From Candidatus Aenigmatarchaeota archaeon (GTDB taxonomy: Archaea > Aenigmatarchaeota > Aenigmatarchaeia > CG10238-14): a DNA stretch of 5,775 bases. Position numbers and translations under genes: made by a program. The notes below the pieces were generated by a model. The model made no database searches. It had not been told where the DNA came from and saw nothing but the letters and a program-made list of their open reading frames with translations. This document shows, in pieces, positions 5,446 through 5,775 of the stretch (within the stretch, counting starts at the first letter, position 1; the number at the start of each line of letters is the position of its first letter). The stretch covers positions 1 to 5,775 of the forward strand of contig JAPLUX010000040.1 in NCBI GenBank assembly GCA_026397455.1. Reading direction: 5' to 3'.

Positions 5446-5775
5446 TCGATGATTTTCTGAGCAGCAATAAAGGTAATAGAAGGAATAAAACTATAACTCC
5501 AAATATCATCAAATATTCTTTGTAAGATAAACTTTCATTATTGTCTTCATTTGGTTGAATTGTTGTAGGAATTTCAGTCGTAAATACAATCGTTGAAGTT
5601 TCCATTGGGGTTTGAGTTGTAGCTGTTTCAGTAGTAACTGTTGTTGTACTCGAGTCAGAAGAGTTACTTAAAACAGTCAAGTTAATGGAAACTTTATTAC
5701 TCTGTATGGTCTTATTTGCAAATTCTGTGAAGCTATCTATCCAAAACCTTACAGTATAACTACGATTTTCTAGGT
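5390..5775 (-). CDS. C-terminal part of a membrane-anchored surface protein with Ser/Thr-rich stalk
   Basis: The frame is open to the right edge, so the start lies outside the window; no credible start is visible inside. From N to C there is the end of a probable beta-sandwich ectodomain (YTVRFWIDSF, then VSINLTVL), a Ser/Thr-rich stalk (about 5552-5668, with repeated TT, TE and TP), one hydrophobic segment of about 18 residues (5459-5512, LMIFGVIVLFLLLPLLLL), then a basic RK stop-transfer and a short polar tail ending AKPQ. This is the layout of archaeal type I surface proteins with the bulk outside the cell. Five N-x-S/T sequons (NRS, NKT, NLT, NSS, NES) lie before the membrane segment, consistent with N-glycosylation; the stalk could carry O-glycans. 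The ectodomain family cannot be named from this fragment. Its last codons overlap the thioredoxin gene convergently by 56 bases. Confidence 0.8.
   Translation of the reverse strand, partial: LENRSYTVRFWIDSFTEFANKTIQSNKVSINLTVLSNSSDSSTTTVTTETATTQTPMETSTIVFTTEIPTTIQPNEDNNESLSYKEYLMIFGVIVLFLLLPLLLLRKSSTKETTSTSSQEEVRAKPQ

Overview
The window looks like a piece of a low-GC archaeal chromosome. The evidence is TATA-type promoter elements, Shine-Dalgarno sites of the GGTGAT type at a near-constant 3-4 nt from the start codon, a small archaeal elongation-factor-like protein, and a C-terminally anchored surface protein with a Ser/Thr-rich stalk. The lineage cannot be fixed from this sequence. A DPANN-type or other small-genome archaeon would fit, but that is a guess.

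Layout. Positions 1-1475 (minus strand) hold two paralogous nucleotidyltransferases in tandem: a complete upstream gene (621-1475) and a downstream copy (1-615) that runs off the left edge and whose ribosome binding site overlaps the upstream stop codon. Positions 1611-1871 (minus) encode an 86-residue EF-Tu domain-2-like protein. A 202-base divergent intergenic region with two inverted repeats and a TATA box separates it from glmS (2074-3843, plus), a full-length glucosamine-6-phosphate synthase. Next is a phosphomannomutase/phosphoglucomutase (3933-5108, plus) whose N-terminus is broken: its original start (M-S-I-F-R-A) survives at 3892, but about 45-50 codons are missing and the two parts are out of frame. 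A thioredoxin with a CPPC active site (5113-5445, plus) follows, coupled to the mutase by a strong ribosome binding site. On the opposite strand, 5390-5775 is the C-terminal end of a membrane-anchored surface protein whose tail overlaps the thioredoxin gene by 56 bases.

How they work together. GlmS and the hexose-phosphate mutase belong to the supply of activated sugars for surface glycans. The surface protein at the right edge carries several N-glycosylation sequons, but a functional link is only contextual. The nucleotidyltransferase pair has no evident link to the rest. The points most worth a second look are the broken mutase, the tandem nucleotidyltransferase/helical-domain pair, and the inverted repeats at the glmS promoter.
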